Below, piece after piece: positions 32,838 through 45,325 of a DNA stretch of 64,000 bases. Under the pieces are notes generated by a model. It saw nothing but the letters and a program-made list of their open reading frames with translations. It was not told the DNA's origin and made no database searches. Both the position numbers and the translations under genes were made by a program. Positions within the stretch are counted from its first letter, which is position 1, and each line of letters opens with the position of its first letter. The DNA is from Cokeromyces recurvatus (Eukaryota > Mucoromycota > Mucoromycetes > Mucorales > Mucoraceae), in assembly GCF_025118155.1 (NCBI RefSeq), contig NW_026251387.1:819001-883000 (forward strand), read 5' to 3'.

Positions 32838-34100
32838 TTATAAGCCTTCTTCAGGCCACATCCAACCAAAAGTATCCTCAATTTCACCACTTTGAATGCC
32901 ACGATATTCATCATATAGTCTCTTAAAACCTTCGCCAATATCTGTTTGTTCACCACTTCCAATCAAGATAGTCTGATTACCACGTACAATTTTCTTTACA
33001 GGTGTGATGATAGCTGCTGTACCACATGCAGCAACTTCTTCAAATTTACCTTCTTCCACTTCTGAGAAAGCAACAGGCCTCTCTTCAACTTTCCAACCAA
33101 TCTTCTTTGCAATATCTTCAAGTGAAAGACGAGTAACGGATCTCAAAATCGATTTAGAATCAGGTGTGACAAAGGTACGCACTCCATTAGCATCTTTCAA
33201 ATAATATTAGTTAATATTAAAATAGGTTCATAAAATAGATAATGATTATTACCTGGATAAGTAAGAGCAACAAAATTAGATGTAGAAAACTCATCAATAT
33301 ATGTATGTGTTTTAGAATCAAGATGAAGAGTAAGGGCATATCCGGCCTTTTTTGCTTTTAAGATAGGACCAAATGTAGGAGCATAATTCCCACCTAATTT
33401 ACTTCCACCTGTACCATTGGGTGTACCTATTGTAATGTAAAATAAGCTTACAAACTCCTAGGGAAAAGTCAATTAGTTAACTTACTTCTATCAAAGTCTT
33501 CAATGATTAAAGCGTCAACAGGCTTAACGCCACCTGTATAGAAAGAACCAACGGGCATAACAAAGACAACAAAGGTAAACTCAGGAGCAGCTCCCATACC
33601 AATATATGGCCCGCTACCGAAAAGAAGGGGACGAATATAAAGGGAACCACCTGTTTCTTTAGGAGGAACATACTCAAGATTAAGCTCAACGCATCGACGA
33701 ACAGCATCAACAAAGAGATCTTCGGGAACTGGAGGCATAAAAGCCATTTCAGCACTACGAACCATTCTTGTAGCATTCACATAAGGACGGAAGATACGTA
33801 CACGACCTTCAACATCACGAAAAGCCTTCATACCTTCAAAACACTAAATACAATACATAAACGCTTATTTTTTTTATTTCCCATGTACATTATACTCCTT
33901 TTTGTTCGTACCTGTTGTCCATAATTAAGACCTGTAGCACACATATGCACTTTTACCATTGGGTCAGTTTCGACTGTACCTTTGTTCCAGCCCGCTTCTT
34001 CAGTCCAAGTATATTTTACATACCCATTAACATCTCTGTATTGAAATCCCATAGAAGAGAAATCGAAAGTAGCAGAAGGAGGTGTAATAGACTTTGGCAT
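32838..34100 (-). CDS. BAT1: branched-chain amino acid aminotransferase
   Basis: Four exons (34100-33912, 33843-33486, 33426-33253, 33193-32838) give 358 aa, in phase. Class IV PLP aminotransferase: the PLP lysine lies in NGTGGSKLGGNYAP (K192), and the phosphate-binding and substrate motifs include CFEGMKAFR, RIFRPYVNATRM, GSLYIRPLLFG and EVAACGTAAIITPV. It interconverts Leu/Ile/Val and their 2-oxo acids. No obvious long mitochondrial presequence is visible, so a cytosolic form (Bat2-like) is possible; the symbol is given for the family. The DnaJ-X gene (5' end at 35842) lies upstream on the same strand. Confidence 0.93.
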
Positions 34101-34288
34101 TATAGTTGTTTGTTTATTTCTTTTTTTTTTAATAGAAAAAGTAGAAAGTAGAAAAGTGAAAACAACTTGGGGAAAAACTTAAATATTTTTTAAGTCAAAT
34201 TATGTATTATCCAATAAAAAGTTTGATGACTCTTTCTCACTCACTAAAGTTGATTCTAATTGCTGAGTGCAAAAATTTAGAATGATTG

Positions 34289-35842
34289 TCATTCACTTTT
34301 CTCCTCTAAGGTCACTTGTTGATAAATAGTACCAATTAGACTTAACGAATGAATCTTATTGGCAATTTCTGCTTTACTACAATTTGCATCACCTAAAACT
34401 CTATCACAAACATCACGCAATACGCCTTCAATTTCAAGTTTTGATCCTTTCCACATTGCTTTCAAACCCTAAAAATGAAAAAAAAAATAAAACGTTATTT
34501 TTTTTTTTTCATTTTGCTTACTATTTTGTTATAACGAACCATTGTGGCAGCTGCTTCTTCTAATTTACCCCTTTCTTCTTCTGATACACCATTCTCCTCA
34601 GCTTTTTGCAATTCACCAAAAGTGCTTTGTAAATTATATGCAGTCCTAAGAGCTTCTACTGTTTGACTGAAGATATACCCCTTCTCCATAATACTATAAT
34701 ATGTACCACCTAACCCAAACATAGAGCTCTTTTTGTTATACTGATTCGCCTTCGTAATGTAAATATTCCCGATTGTGTGTAATAACTCAACTCCATGATT
34801 CTCCAACTTCAAATCTTCCGCCTCTATTTCTATTATCTTCTTAAATTCTTCTTCACCATGCGTATTATATAGATCCAGTTTTTTGTTAAGTTTTACACTT
34901 AAAGTTTCAATACGTTCTTCACGTATTTTTGTACGCTCTTTTTCTAATTCGGCCTTCTGAGCTTCTTTAGTTGCTTTTTCTTCAGGTGATAAATTTTTAT
35001 CATTGTCATTTTCTTCAGCAGATTCAATTGCTTCTCTCATGTCTCTACCCATAGTTAGCTCACCAATAATATCCGTAAATCGATCTCCTCCAAATACTGT
35101 TTTGAAGAAATCCTCTGGATCAACTATAGATCGAAAATATAAGTTTTCTTTTCTATGACTGTACTTTTCTTAATAAATATATTACCAAATCCTCCGTCTG
35201 GCTTAACTCCAGTTTCTTCACCCACTTCATCATATCTTTTTCTTAACTTTGGATCAGATAAGATTTGATACGCTTCAGATATTTTTTTGAACTGTTAAAA
35301 ATATATATAAATGTATATATTAACATGTGACAATTATTTTTGTTGTTGTTCTCTACCTTTTCTTCTGCTGCTGGGTCCTCAGGATTTTTATCAGGATGAT
35401 ATTTTATTGCTAGTTTACGATAGGCTTTTTTAATTTCTTCTTGTGTTGCAGTTATTGGAACATTTAATAAATCATAATAGCCAGTTGATATAGGCTTTTT
35501 ATCTGTTTTTTAAGAAAAAAAAAACAAGATCAGTAATGAATGTAATAAATTTCAAATTACAACAAAAAAGAGACACATCTCTCTTTACATGTATATATAT
35601 AAAGATGGATAGATATGTTTACCGGCATTTTTCTTTCCTGATGACTTTGATTGATTTTCCTTGTTGTCTTTTGTTGGTTCGACTACTGTGTATGTTTCAA
35701 CTTCACCACAAGCCCAGCATTTGACTGAAACTTTTTGTCCGACTGATTCCCCTTCAGGATAAAACTCGATAGGTGTAATACACTTTTTACAAGAAGATTT
35801 AATGTATGGTTCAGGTTTTCTTGATTCAAAAATTCTAGTCAT
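34289..35842 (-). CDS. DnaJ/DnaJ-X chaperone with N-terminal zinc ribbon
   Basis: Five exons (35842-35623, 35502-35357, 35291-35186, 35123-34522, 34468-34289) give 417 aa. Residues 18-45 form a CxxC...CxxC zinc-ribbon-like motif (C18, C21, C42, C45). The J domain follows (about 80-145) with HPD at 109-111. The rest is a charged helical DnaJ-X region like that of yeast Caj1/Djp1. J proteins stimulate Hsp70 ATPase. The zinc ribbon exon is joined in phase to the J domain (AT-rich 120-nt intron), so the fusion appears real. Confidence 0.9.
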
Positions 35843-36685
35843 TTATATATAAATAAATAAGTGAAAATAAATAAATAAATAAATAAATAAATGGCATTTT
35901 ATTTTATTTTATTTAGCGGCGGTTATAAATTATGAATTATATCAAATAAAATTACTAGGAACAACCAGGAATGCATGCAAGGCCTATCTAAATTGACAAG
36001 GCTAAAAAAAAAATGGAGAGAAAAAAGATAGTAATGATTCGAATTATAAAATATGAATATGAACTTTAGAAACAATAAAGCAAAATATTTAAAAATAAAG
36101 AAGTTAGATAATCGCTACAAAAAGAGAATTAAAGTCATATAGTATGCTTACTCGTCTAAAGTAAGATCAGATACTGTTCAACTACACACAATAGATTAGT
36201 GAGAGAAAATGAAGCTGATATTAAAACCAGTTCAGTAATAAAAGCATCATGTATTATGTAATATGCTGCATCCAACTTCACTTAATAATTTGTTGAAGTT
36301 GGTTAAAAAAAAAGGGGGGACTTAGTTTATTAAACAAGCTAAACTCAAGTTGATTAGTTCTTTAAAATAATATTCACTAGAATATTGAATTTACTTGTTT
36401 GATTCATTTAGTAGTTCTACATTTCTTCATTTTTTTTCCTTTACAATCTTCTCACTAAATATACCTTGCTATATAACTTGTTATGAAAATAGATAACAAA
36501 GCTCTTTGATTTATTTATATATGTATATTTTCTTTTAATTTTTTTTTAAAGCTTTATGTCGATATTAGCTTGATAGTTCTATTTGTAGATGCTTTAGAGT
36601 AATTAGACCTAGTTTTATTACAGTATAAATGTATACACATAATAAATCGTCGTATATTCTCATGAATTAAACGCTGAATAGGATA
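35843..36685. other. intergenic region
   Basis: 0.84 kb; (AAAT)n at about 35848-35892. No coding signal. It includes the DnaJ-X promoter and the 3' flank of the nucleoside transporter. Confidence 0.45.
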
Positions 36686-37573
36686 TTATAGTAGCATTCC
36701 GGCAATAGAAGCTGACAACCATGTACTAAGTGTTCCGCATATTAATGCAGAAATGGCTAACGATGATATATCACCTGAACGTAATGGTGCTAAAGTACTA
36801 AGAACTCCTACTTGCATTCCAACACTACCAAAGTTAGCAAATCCACATAAAGCATAGGTTGCTATTATTTGAGATCTTGCTGATAATTGGCCTGCATAAG
36901 TAGCTGTCATTTCTTTGTATGCAATGAACTCATTCGACCAAATCTTTGTAGCCATTAATCTACCTACAATGACTAAATCTTTATTATCTGTACCCATTAG
37001 CCAAGCAATCTACCAAGATAATATAAATTAATTAGTATAGTATATAATAATATATATGTATATCTTGGGAAATAAAAAGCTTACTGGAACAAATAGATAT
37101 CCTGTTATCAATTGTAGAGTAAGGTTCTGTATGTTTAAAAAATTGCCTAGCCATGTCAAAAATCCATTTACTGCATATAAAATAGCTAATATTGAAATGA
37201 TATTGGCCATAATCAGTAGGACGATCTTGATGCCTACTTCAGCTCCTTTCCCAGCAGCATGCAATATATTTGCTGTCTCTCCTTCTCCTTCCCCTTCTTC
37301 TTCAACTTTTGAGGAAATGGATACATTGTCTTTTGTAACAGGATTATCTGTTTCAGGATAACGCAGTTTAGAAATAGCTATGGAGCAAGGGATTGACATA
37401 ATACATGATGTAAGCAATGCCTGTCCAGAGATACCCATAGCAATATATCCATATAACACTGAACCAGAGATAGTAGAAAAGCCTGAAGTTAAAATTTGAT
37501 GTATTTCAGATTTTGTTAATTGGGGTACTAATGGTTTTATCAAAAGGACATTTTCAGTTGCTCCTAAAAATGG

Positions 37574-37619
<46 letters not shown>

Positions 37620-38854
37620 TTCATATTAATTAAGTAGCAAGATTAATTCATCTACACATATTTCAACTTACGGATGCAACTGCTACAATAGATTCAGCAC
37701 CTGAAATTGACAAGATACTAATAAAGATAATGGAAAGCTTTTTTAATAACCATTGAATAGTTCCCAAGTAATATAACATTTGTACTGTAGATCCAAAAAA
37801 TATAATAGCAGGAAACACATTTAAAGCAAATGTGTTTGCTTGAACAGCTGTTTCTCCAAATAAAAATGCGGCGCCATATCCTGCGTTGTGTAAATATCCT
37901 TCTGCAAAACCCGCTATCCATTGAAATATATCATGTCCCACAGACGTTCTAAATACAAACAATGCTAATACAAATTGTAATAATAACGCTATAAAAATTG
38001 TGTTCCATTGAACAAATCTACGATGCTTAAAGTCGAGTGTATGCATAGTCAGTCAGTCAAAAAAAAAAAGAAAAAAAAAATACTATTGAATAATTTGTAC
38101 ATACTACTGAAGTTATGTAGACGCTAAAAATAAAAATAAACATTCCAAAAAGTGGAATTAGTCGACGTATTCGAGGTGATTCTTGTTTTTCTGGAAAAGA
38201 AAATACAGTTACAGTGACTATAATAACTAGACAGATACCAAGGCATATCGTTCGCCATTTTTGATTACAATATTCGTATAGAAAATTAGACATAATTTTA
38301 ATACCTTTCTTCCATGGATCAGTGATAATAGTAGTAGACATATAACAAAATAAGAGATAAAGTGAAATCCATGTATACACAATACCTAGTATAAGTAACT
38401 CTTGGTTGTAGCCTTTTGGTATCTGTAAAACAAATGCAACACAAACAAATGCAGTCAATAGTAACCAAGTTAAAAAACTACAAACATGTATGCAACTTAA
38501 TCAGTATAAACACATTGAGTAAATTATATAAAAGAACCTTACTGTATATATACTTTATACTTTTGATAAAATATAGCTCTATCAGATTTATTCATAATTG
38601 AATGTATACCTTTACTAAGACGATAGTTATTATTATTTTTAATTGGTTTTTTTTCTTCTAAAACATGATGGTGAGTTATATCATAAGAAGTAGAGGCAAT
38701 ATTATTATGTGCTGTAGTAATCTTTTATTGAAAAAAAAAATAGACATAAAAATATACACAAAACATTCTGTAATCCTTTTTTTAATTCAAATACACTTAC
38801 TATTTTCTCCGTCATAGAAATTGTAATAGATTTATCTTCATTTCGATTATTCAT
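36686..38854 (-). CDS. concentrative nucleoside transporter (CNT family)
   Basis: Six exons (38854-38801, 38721-38543, 38477-38105, 38025-37672, 37573-37085, 37009-36686) give 590 aa. The short first exon encodes a polar cytosolic start. About 11-13 hydrophobic helices follow. CNT signatures include NTIFIALLLQFVLALFVFRT, GAESIVAVASPFLGATEN (split by an intron), ETDNP in a cytosolic loop, AWLMGTDNKD and SNEFIAYKEM, and a closing NFGSVGMQVGVLSTLAP. CNTs couple nucleoside uptake to Na+ or H+ gradients; H+ is more likely in a fungus (inference). A 38-bp (TA)n run lies in intron 4 (37574-37612). Confidence 0.93.
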
Positions 38855-41000
38855 AACAAAAAAAAAAGTGCTGCTATATAAGAGAATTACCTGCTGATTT
38901 ATTTTATAAGAAAAGAAAAGGTAAATATTTTAACGGTCAGATATTCCTAATATTTTTCTTTTTTTTTTAATTTAATTTATGTACCTGTTTTCTACTTGCA
39001 TAATGCATATATGATAATGATATTTATACGTATAAAAAGAAATTACATATTATAGAAAGATTGACATATACACTATATGTGTAAATTAATATTTTTCTCA
39101 TTAGCGGTATATACACTGTCGTTGCGACTTGTCTTTTTCAGCATTTTATATTTATTTAAACTTGAAAAACTAGTTCAAATTTCAAATATTCGTCAGAGTA
39201 GATAATACTATATACTTGATCAATATGTGCACTACGTTATAAATTATTCAAGTATACTATAAACTAAGTTTTTTTGACATATTATGATAATTTCTCTTCA
39301 TACAAACATTTAATTCTAACAAGAGTATATTAACATAATTCAATAAAAAAAGAGGATAAGATGACATAAGAAAGCTTATGTAAATACATATTGAACTTCT
39401 CTCCTTAACTAACTTCAATAACTTTGTACGTTTTATTAACATTTTTCTTTTATTAACCTTTGTTATGAATAACATTTTAAACATGATTAACTATAGATAT
39501 ATACCTTCTTTAGAAATTATTCTTCATATTGATCAAAAATAATTTCGCGCAACTCAATAGAACTTTCAGTATAAATAACTACCCGAGATTTAAGTTTGAC
39601 ATAAATAAATTCTATATTTTTAATGGATAGTCAGTCTATCATTGATATGAATTATGACGAGCCTATACAAGATACAGAATTCATAAGGCTTTTCAAGAAA
39701 TTTTGGCTTTCACCTCCCTCCTTTTTTATTTATTTATTTATTTATTTAGTGATCGGTAAATACAAAACCAAATTAATTCAATCCATTTGTAAAGGTGCTG
39801 TCCATTTTATTTGATTCATGTTTATCACTGATTACCTTATGTCATTATTTAATCATCGTTTATTGTGGATATAAAAATCAAAATTATAAAGAAGCTACGT
39901 TTCACTTATTGAATAGAGACATTACTACTTGTGTCGAACAAGAATATCATTGCTCTTTATTTCCAGAAAACTGTCTTCGTAAGATTTTTAAGCTTATTCA
40001 GACCTCAGTTAAATGGGAAAAAAGAAGACGAGATAGAAAATAAGCATAATAAAACGAATAACTTTTTATTTTTTTATTACATAAATTTAAAAAATAAAAA
40101 TCAAAGATACTGTAAACTACCTTTTCTTTTATAATCAAGTTGAGTTAAATACTGTATCCAAGTATATACATATACATATATATATATATATTTGGTTTGC
40201 TTGTGCGTATACAAGAAGTAAAGTCGATATTAATTATAATAAATCAAACTAATTTTGATCACTAGGCCTTCTTTCTCTTATAAAATGTAACTGTATTAAT
40301 CTGAATTCATGTAAACTGTGGATAGTTAATAGTTCTCATTTAATGTTTTGATATCAGTTTTAAATGCGAAAGATAAGGAAAGAGAAAACAGAAAAGACAA
40401 GTCTGTGAAAACTCTGTATAGTTTATTAAAAGAAAAAATAATATGGAAAAATGACAAGAGCTATTTATATGTTTTTTTTTTTTTGCTTGCAAGGTAAGTG
40501 ATATTAATAGAAGTATGTTTGGAGAAGTGAATACTGCTAACATAAAGCATTATGTGTAAATATTGTTTCCGAATAATTCTGCTTGTAATAAGATATATTT
40601 TTATCTTTATTCTCCCTGAGCTGTCGCTGTTACTAATTATTATTTCTGAGGTAAGCAACGCATTAATATTAATTCACAGTGAATATTCCAGCTATAACCA
40701 ATACCAGTTATTTATATACTACTGTTATTATCATCATCTAAGATATTATTACATAATAATTCTCAACATTATAAATGCATATGTAATATGTATGACTTAT
40801 GTAAGTGATTATGTAAAAGCATATAACAATCATAGCCTTATTGAATTTTTATAATTACATAGTATAATTATTACTCTAACAATGACTGTTATTAAAACTG
40901 AATGTTATATAATAAACATTATGCTGTGAAATACAATACACTATTTTTATTTAAATAACATCTTTATTATTTAAATAAATGATGGCCTATTTCTATTAAC
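38855..41000. other. 2.1-kb region without a clear gene
   Basis: Mostly A/T-rich with scattered short frames. The only partly protein-like stretch is listed at 39623-40043. A (TA)n run lies near 40175-40190. Confidence 0.4.
39623..40043 (+). pseudogene. hypothetical, possibly decayed gene
   Basis: A frame begins MDSQSIIDMNYDEPIQD and includes EFIRLFKKFW. A second overlapping frame ends with CVEQEYHCSLFPENCLRK and a basic tail to a TAA at about 40041-40043. No family recognised and no in-phase intron found to join them. Composition in the two ends is protein-like, the middle is T-rich. Confidence 0.25.
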
Positions 41001-41981
41001 CTAGTTATAAAGACAACTACAATCATAACAATTGGCTTCGTGATATTCTTTTGGTCCAATATCCTTATTTTGCAAATATTTTAAGGCTGGAGTTTCTGGG
41101 ACGGATGTTCCATCTCTTCCATTTGTAAATTTTCTTTTTTGTCTATTCAAATAAATGGAAACATTTTCGACATATAGAAGCGCCTTATCAGGGGACTCAG
41201 TATTACCATTCTGGCTACAGCTCTTAATTTTTTTCAAGTTGGGACATAAGTGTTGTCACATATTGCTTTGATTCCTTTTGTTGTCTCTTCTTCTTCACCA
41301 AGTAATTGTTGAATGTTGTTCATAGCTATCTTGTATAGAAGTTTCATCTTTGTATCTTGACTACCACTAACAAGATGAGTTATACAAAGTTTTTGGGAGC
41401 ACAAAAATAAACCAATAGCCGCTAAAGGAACTAACTGTTCAGTTGATTGAACTGTTGATAGCGTTGTCGATGATATTGAAAGATAACGCTTTGCCCAAAA
41501 CAGACTGGGAATTTTTTTACTAAATGGATGACTTGTGGCTGGAGCTAGTATGTCGTTTATTGACGCGGTTATGCTGGATACACCAACTATCAAAACAATT
41601 GGATGTTTTTTTTTTTTCATATTTTTCATATACCAAAGTAGAATATTTTACTGCACGACACATGTATTTTTCATTAACATCCTTTTGAACCTCTATCATT
41701 ATTGGAGGGTATTCACTGAATTCATTTGGCGCAACGGTATATTGATCTTCTGGGGGGCGTTAACGAAACTTTTACCGATAATTCTGGTATCAGTTAATAC
41801 AGCCTTGCTTATTAAATTACTTCCAGGAACGTATTCTTTTAGTAGTAAGTAATTAGTAACGTTATGTTCTGATTCTTCTAAAATATGATTGTGTGAGAGA
41901 GAAAACATTTGACTTACCTTCAAAGGAATTGTTGCTTGTTACAAGATGAGCGTAATATGTTAAAATGTTAGAATTAGTCAT
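41001..41981 (-). pseudogene. second PD-(D/E)XK nuclease-family copy, frameshifted
   Basis: Start at 41981 (MTNSNILTYYAHLVTS), a ~40-nt intron with GTAAGT donor, then an open frame to 41699. The reading frame breaks at a C6 run (about 41757-41762). The adjacent frame carries EYPPIMIEVQ, then KYMCRAVKYSTLVYEKYEKK and HPIVLIVGV, and later LVPLAAIGLFL. The EVQ core plus CRAVKY matches VVVEIQ...CRAVQY in the element at 21025. A second frame break near 41235 separates a last open stretch with Cys-rich end. Breaks at homopolymers could be assembly errors or decay; I call it a pseudogene. Confidence 0.55.
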
Positions 41982-42014
41982 AGTTGGATGAAGAAAAAAA
42001 GAATGATTAAAAAA

Positions 42015-42042
42015 AAAAAGCGTACAGTACGGTACGCTTTTT
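42015..42042. repeat. perfect short palindrome (11-bp arms)
   Basis: Arms AAAAAGCGTAC (42015-42025) and its complement (42032-42042) around a six-base centre. It lies exactly between the nuclease-family copy and the Tc1-like relic, so it may be a fused terminus of one or both elements, or a hairpin in transcripts. Confidence 0.75.
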
Positions 42043-42081
42043 ATATAAAATGAATGATAGGATGAAAAGATGCTACTAGGT

Positions 42082-42173
42082 TTAATTCATAGAGCTTAAC
42101 CATATTTTAATTAATAAAATCATATCATGTTTTAGTAGACGAATGGATGGCTCCAATAACCGAGTGAAAAGTT

Positions 42174-42213
<40 letters not shown>

Positions 42214-42839
42214 AGTTTTAACCACAGTGTGAGTTCCAGCTGGTGATCTAGCCCAGTTATTTCTCATATTTATATGAAACCTGGCCTCATCAATAAACAT
42301 GCAATTTTCTGTATATTCCAGATCTTTATCCTTCCATTTCATAAACCATTCGTATCTTGTCTCTAAATTGTCAATAGAGTTCCTAACTTCGGCTTCAAAA
42401 TGAGGCTTTTTGACAGTAATCTGCATAATATTTCTTAAATGATGATTAAGCTGCGACTTTGATATAGAAAAGGCCTGAAATTGTTTAGTCAATTTTTCTA
42501 TAATGTCATCAGCAAAGAGCTGAGAATCATCATCTATCAAATTCTTAATATAGTCTTCATGTTTCACAGTGAAAATACTCTTAGATCCACTATTATTCTT
42601 TGATTTCTTATAGAGCATCTCATCCCCCCATCTTTTGGTATGTTTTCCACCACCTTTCCCGCAGTACATGGGTGGTCAATCAAGAGTTCTTTGGAAAATT
42701 TAGTGATATTTCCTTTCTCTTCAGGATTTTCAATCATTTTATCAATAAAATCCCCTCTTTGCTTGTCTGTATAAGTGTTATAAACTGCTAATTTGGTAGA
42801 CTTATCGTCTAAAGTGTTTGCTTCTTTAGCCTCTTTCAC
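42082..42839 (-). pseudogene. Tc1/mariner-type transposase relic
   Basis: The minus-strand frame from 42839 encodes a helix-turn-helix-like start (YNTYTDKQRGDFIDKMIENP). It shifts frame at a G6 run (about 42626-42631) and continues with LTKQFQAFSISKSQLNHHLR and the DDE-type catalytic segment CMFIDEARFHINMRNNWARS. It then breaks at a ~32-nt A run (plus-strand T run 42179-42210), after which a GAIHSST-like third-motif region appears in another frame. Tc1/IS630 enzymes cut and paste at TA. The gene is broken at least twice and not functional. Confidence 0.75.
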
Positions 42840-42921
42840 TATACTAATCTTTTCAACAGGTTTATTAACTAAATAACTCTTGTAGCCAGTTTAGTTATTG
42901 TTTCAAGTACAATGCTTGGGT

Positions 42922-43173
42922 TTAGTAAGTAATTTCTGTCAAGACACCTTTTATGGGATCAAAAACTCTTTCAGCATACTCATTAAAAGGGTTGTCCATT
43001 CCATTCTTTGTCATTGTAGAGATCTTAAAAGTTTGAAAAAAAAAAGGAACGACAAAAGGAACTGCATTAACGGACAAAATTAAATCTCGTCTTTCGACAA
43101 TTAACCAACAACCATTTTTTGTGTAATCGATAATTTTATTTTTCTGTGGACGACAATTACCAACAATATCCAC
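42922..43173 (-). CDS. hypothetical protein fragment next to transposase relic
   Basis: 83 codons: MDIVGNCRPQKNKIIDY, then WLIVERRDLI and ending with NPFNEYAERVFDPIKG. Composition is protein-like but no family is recognised. It is on the same strand and upstream of the transposase relic, so it may be a leftover of an unrelated repeated gene. Confidence 0.3.
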   Translation of the reverse strand: MDIVGNCRPQKNKIIDYTKNGCWLIVERRDLILSVNAVPFVVPFFFQTFKISTMTKNGMDNPFNEYAERVFDPIKGVLTEITY

Positions 43174-43591
43174 CAGCCGGATTGCACATCACTTATTTTA
43201 CTCTCTCCCTGTGCTTTTTATTTATTGTATACACATTTGTTTTTGTTTCCTATTTAACGTTACATTCTATTTACAAACTTTTACCAACATGTATGCAGGG
43301 ATTTTAATTAAACAAATATGCAGCGTGATCAGCTTGTTTATTACTGTATATATACAAAAGAAAGGGGGGAGGGGAAAGACTAAAGGATAGTTCTTTATTA
43401 AGTTAAGCAATTAAAAGTAATACTAGTAATAAGTAAAAATGTAAGACGTAAAAAGAATTATTATTATTATTATTTTTTTTAAGAAGAAAATATGACTCTT
43501 TTCTTTTAGAGAAAGGGTTTGGAATTTTGTACTATAGTTTCATAAACTAAGGCAGTAATACATATACATATACATAAAATAAGAGGAGGTA
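43174..43591. other. intergenic region
   Basis: About 0.4 kb of A/T-rich DNA with no coding signal; 3' flank of the Sec2 gene. Confidence 0.4.
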
Positions 43592-45325
43592 TTATTGAGA
43601 AGAAGATGCAGATGTCCTTGATGATTTTACAGTTGAAAAGGTAATAGTTGATTCTGTTGAACTCGATGTTCGTTCAATATTAGATACTGATTCTGATGAA
43701 AATAAAATAGAACTACTGTTACTAATATCTTCACCTTGAAAAGCAGATGCAATTTTTTCTGAGTTAATTCCACAATTGTTTAACATGACTGGTAGAGTAC
43801 CCATTCTAATAAATAAATAAATGAATAAATAAATAAATAAATAAATAATATTAAGCATATTACATAAATATCTAAAATTAAATTTTTACTTTGCTAGTAA
43901 CATTTGTAATTTAAGTCGAATTGCTTGTTGGTATAATTCATGAAGTGAACGATGTTTATAGGCACCATTACGAAGATAACGTATAAAGGTATAGAATTCG
44001 ATTACTGCAAGTAATCGGTCACGGCAATAACGATCAATACAGGCCCATTCATCAAAATAAGAAATTCGAAAACGATATTTCAATATGTCTGGTCTTGCCT
44101 TTAGATCCTTTATTTCCCTTCCACATGCTTGACAACCAAGAAAGACAGATGATGTTGTAAAACGTTCCCAAAGGGTTGCAGTTGCTTCTTCTTTTAATTG
44201 TCGTTCTGCTTGTTCAATCACAAATCCATTCGGACATTCTTCTACAAAGCAAGTCTTTACTAAGATGGCGTCTAAGATTTTCTTACTAGCCATCTTTGGA
44301 TTCGGGCCAAATCGTAAACAAGGCTCAATATCTTCTCGAATACAATATTTCATGTATTTTAAAGAATTTATTTTACGTAAAGGTGTCGTTTGAGAGAGTT
44401 GTATAAAGTCATTAAAATCCATTAATGTCTTATCATCCTCCAGTGTATCCATTTGAAGCCCAAATTCAACGCCATGCATTAACAAAGTCTCTACTTGTGC
44501 ACGAGTGTATGCATCCATCACATTACTATCTTTCCCCATTTTTAGCGTGTGATTTTCATTATGAAATCTTGGCGGTGACGTTGGTGACTCTAAAGAATAA
44601 CTTGAATTGTTCTCATTCTGTCTTTCTAATTCTTTTCTTATTAACTTTAGCTCGTCTTGTGCCTCTCTTAATTCAAGTTGAACAGAATCGAGCTCATCCC
44701 TTAATTTACTATTCCTTTCTTGAAGTATGTGTTGTTCTGCTTTTTCAACCTTAATCATACTATCTGCTTCCTCAAATAGACGCTGAGTTAAATCTTCAAG
44801 CTCTCTTTTCACGTTTTCCTTTGATTGTTGAATTTTTTCTACTTGAGTCGCTTCTTCTTTACACTTTGTTTCCAAGATTTTGATATCATGTTGTAATGAA
44901 AGGATATTATTCGAAGTCATCTTCATTTTATATAACTTATCTTGCAAACTATTTTCCAAATTTACTTTATCTGTATCTATCTCCATTCGTTTATGACGTA
45001 AAACTTCTTTCTCTCGTTCTAAATCATTTAATTTCGCTCTAGACTTGTTACATTCTTCCTGTAGATGCTGAAGCGCTTTAAAGGCAGGACGTCCACAATC
45101 TGAACAATCAACCGTAGAAGAAATGAGTTCATTACAAGCACATAATGTTGGCAATTCTTCCAATTGTTGAGAAGAAATAATAGGGCTATTTGTGGATGTC
45201 GTGCTGCTACTATCCATTTCATAATTCTTATCTAATATAACAACGGGCTTGACTAACTCTGTTTTATTAAATTGATCTAAATTGACATTTAAATTAATGA
45301 CTTCTACATCTCCTTCCGTTGTCAT
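43592..45325 (-). CDS. SEC2: Sec2-domain Rab guanine-nucleotide exchange factor
   Basis: Two exons (45325-43890, 43805-43592; the intron holds an ATTT repeat) give 549 aa. A CxC...CxxC pair (about residues 62-78) precedes a long coiled coil (about 80-235), which has the Sec2p pattern KVEKAEQHILQERN. The C-terminal half (from ~270) is a helical domain with PLRKINSLKYMKYCIREDIE and paired Cys (GCQACGRE), as in fungal Sec2/Rabin-type proteins. A Ser-rich tail ends it. Sec2 activates the exocytic Rab Sec4 and drives vesicle transport to the growing tip. It is divergent from the FCP1-like gene (371 bp between starts). Confidence 0.87.

Noticed and set aside
40552..40854. Hydrophobic 100-codon plus-strand frame
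   Set aside because: Ile/Leu/Tyr-rich as expected from A/T-rich DNA; no conserved motif and no promoter or intron support.
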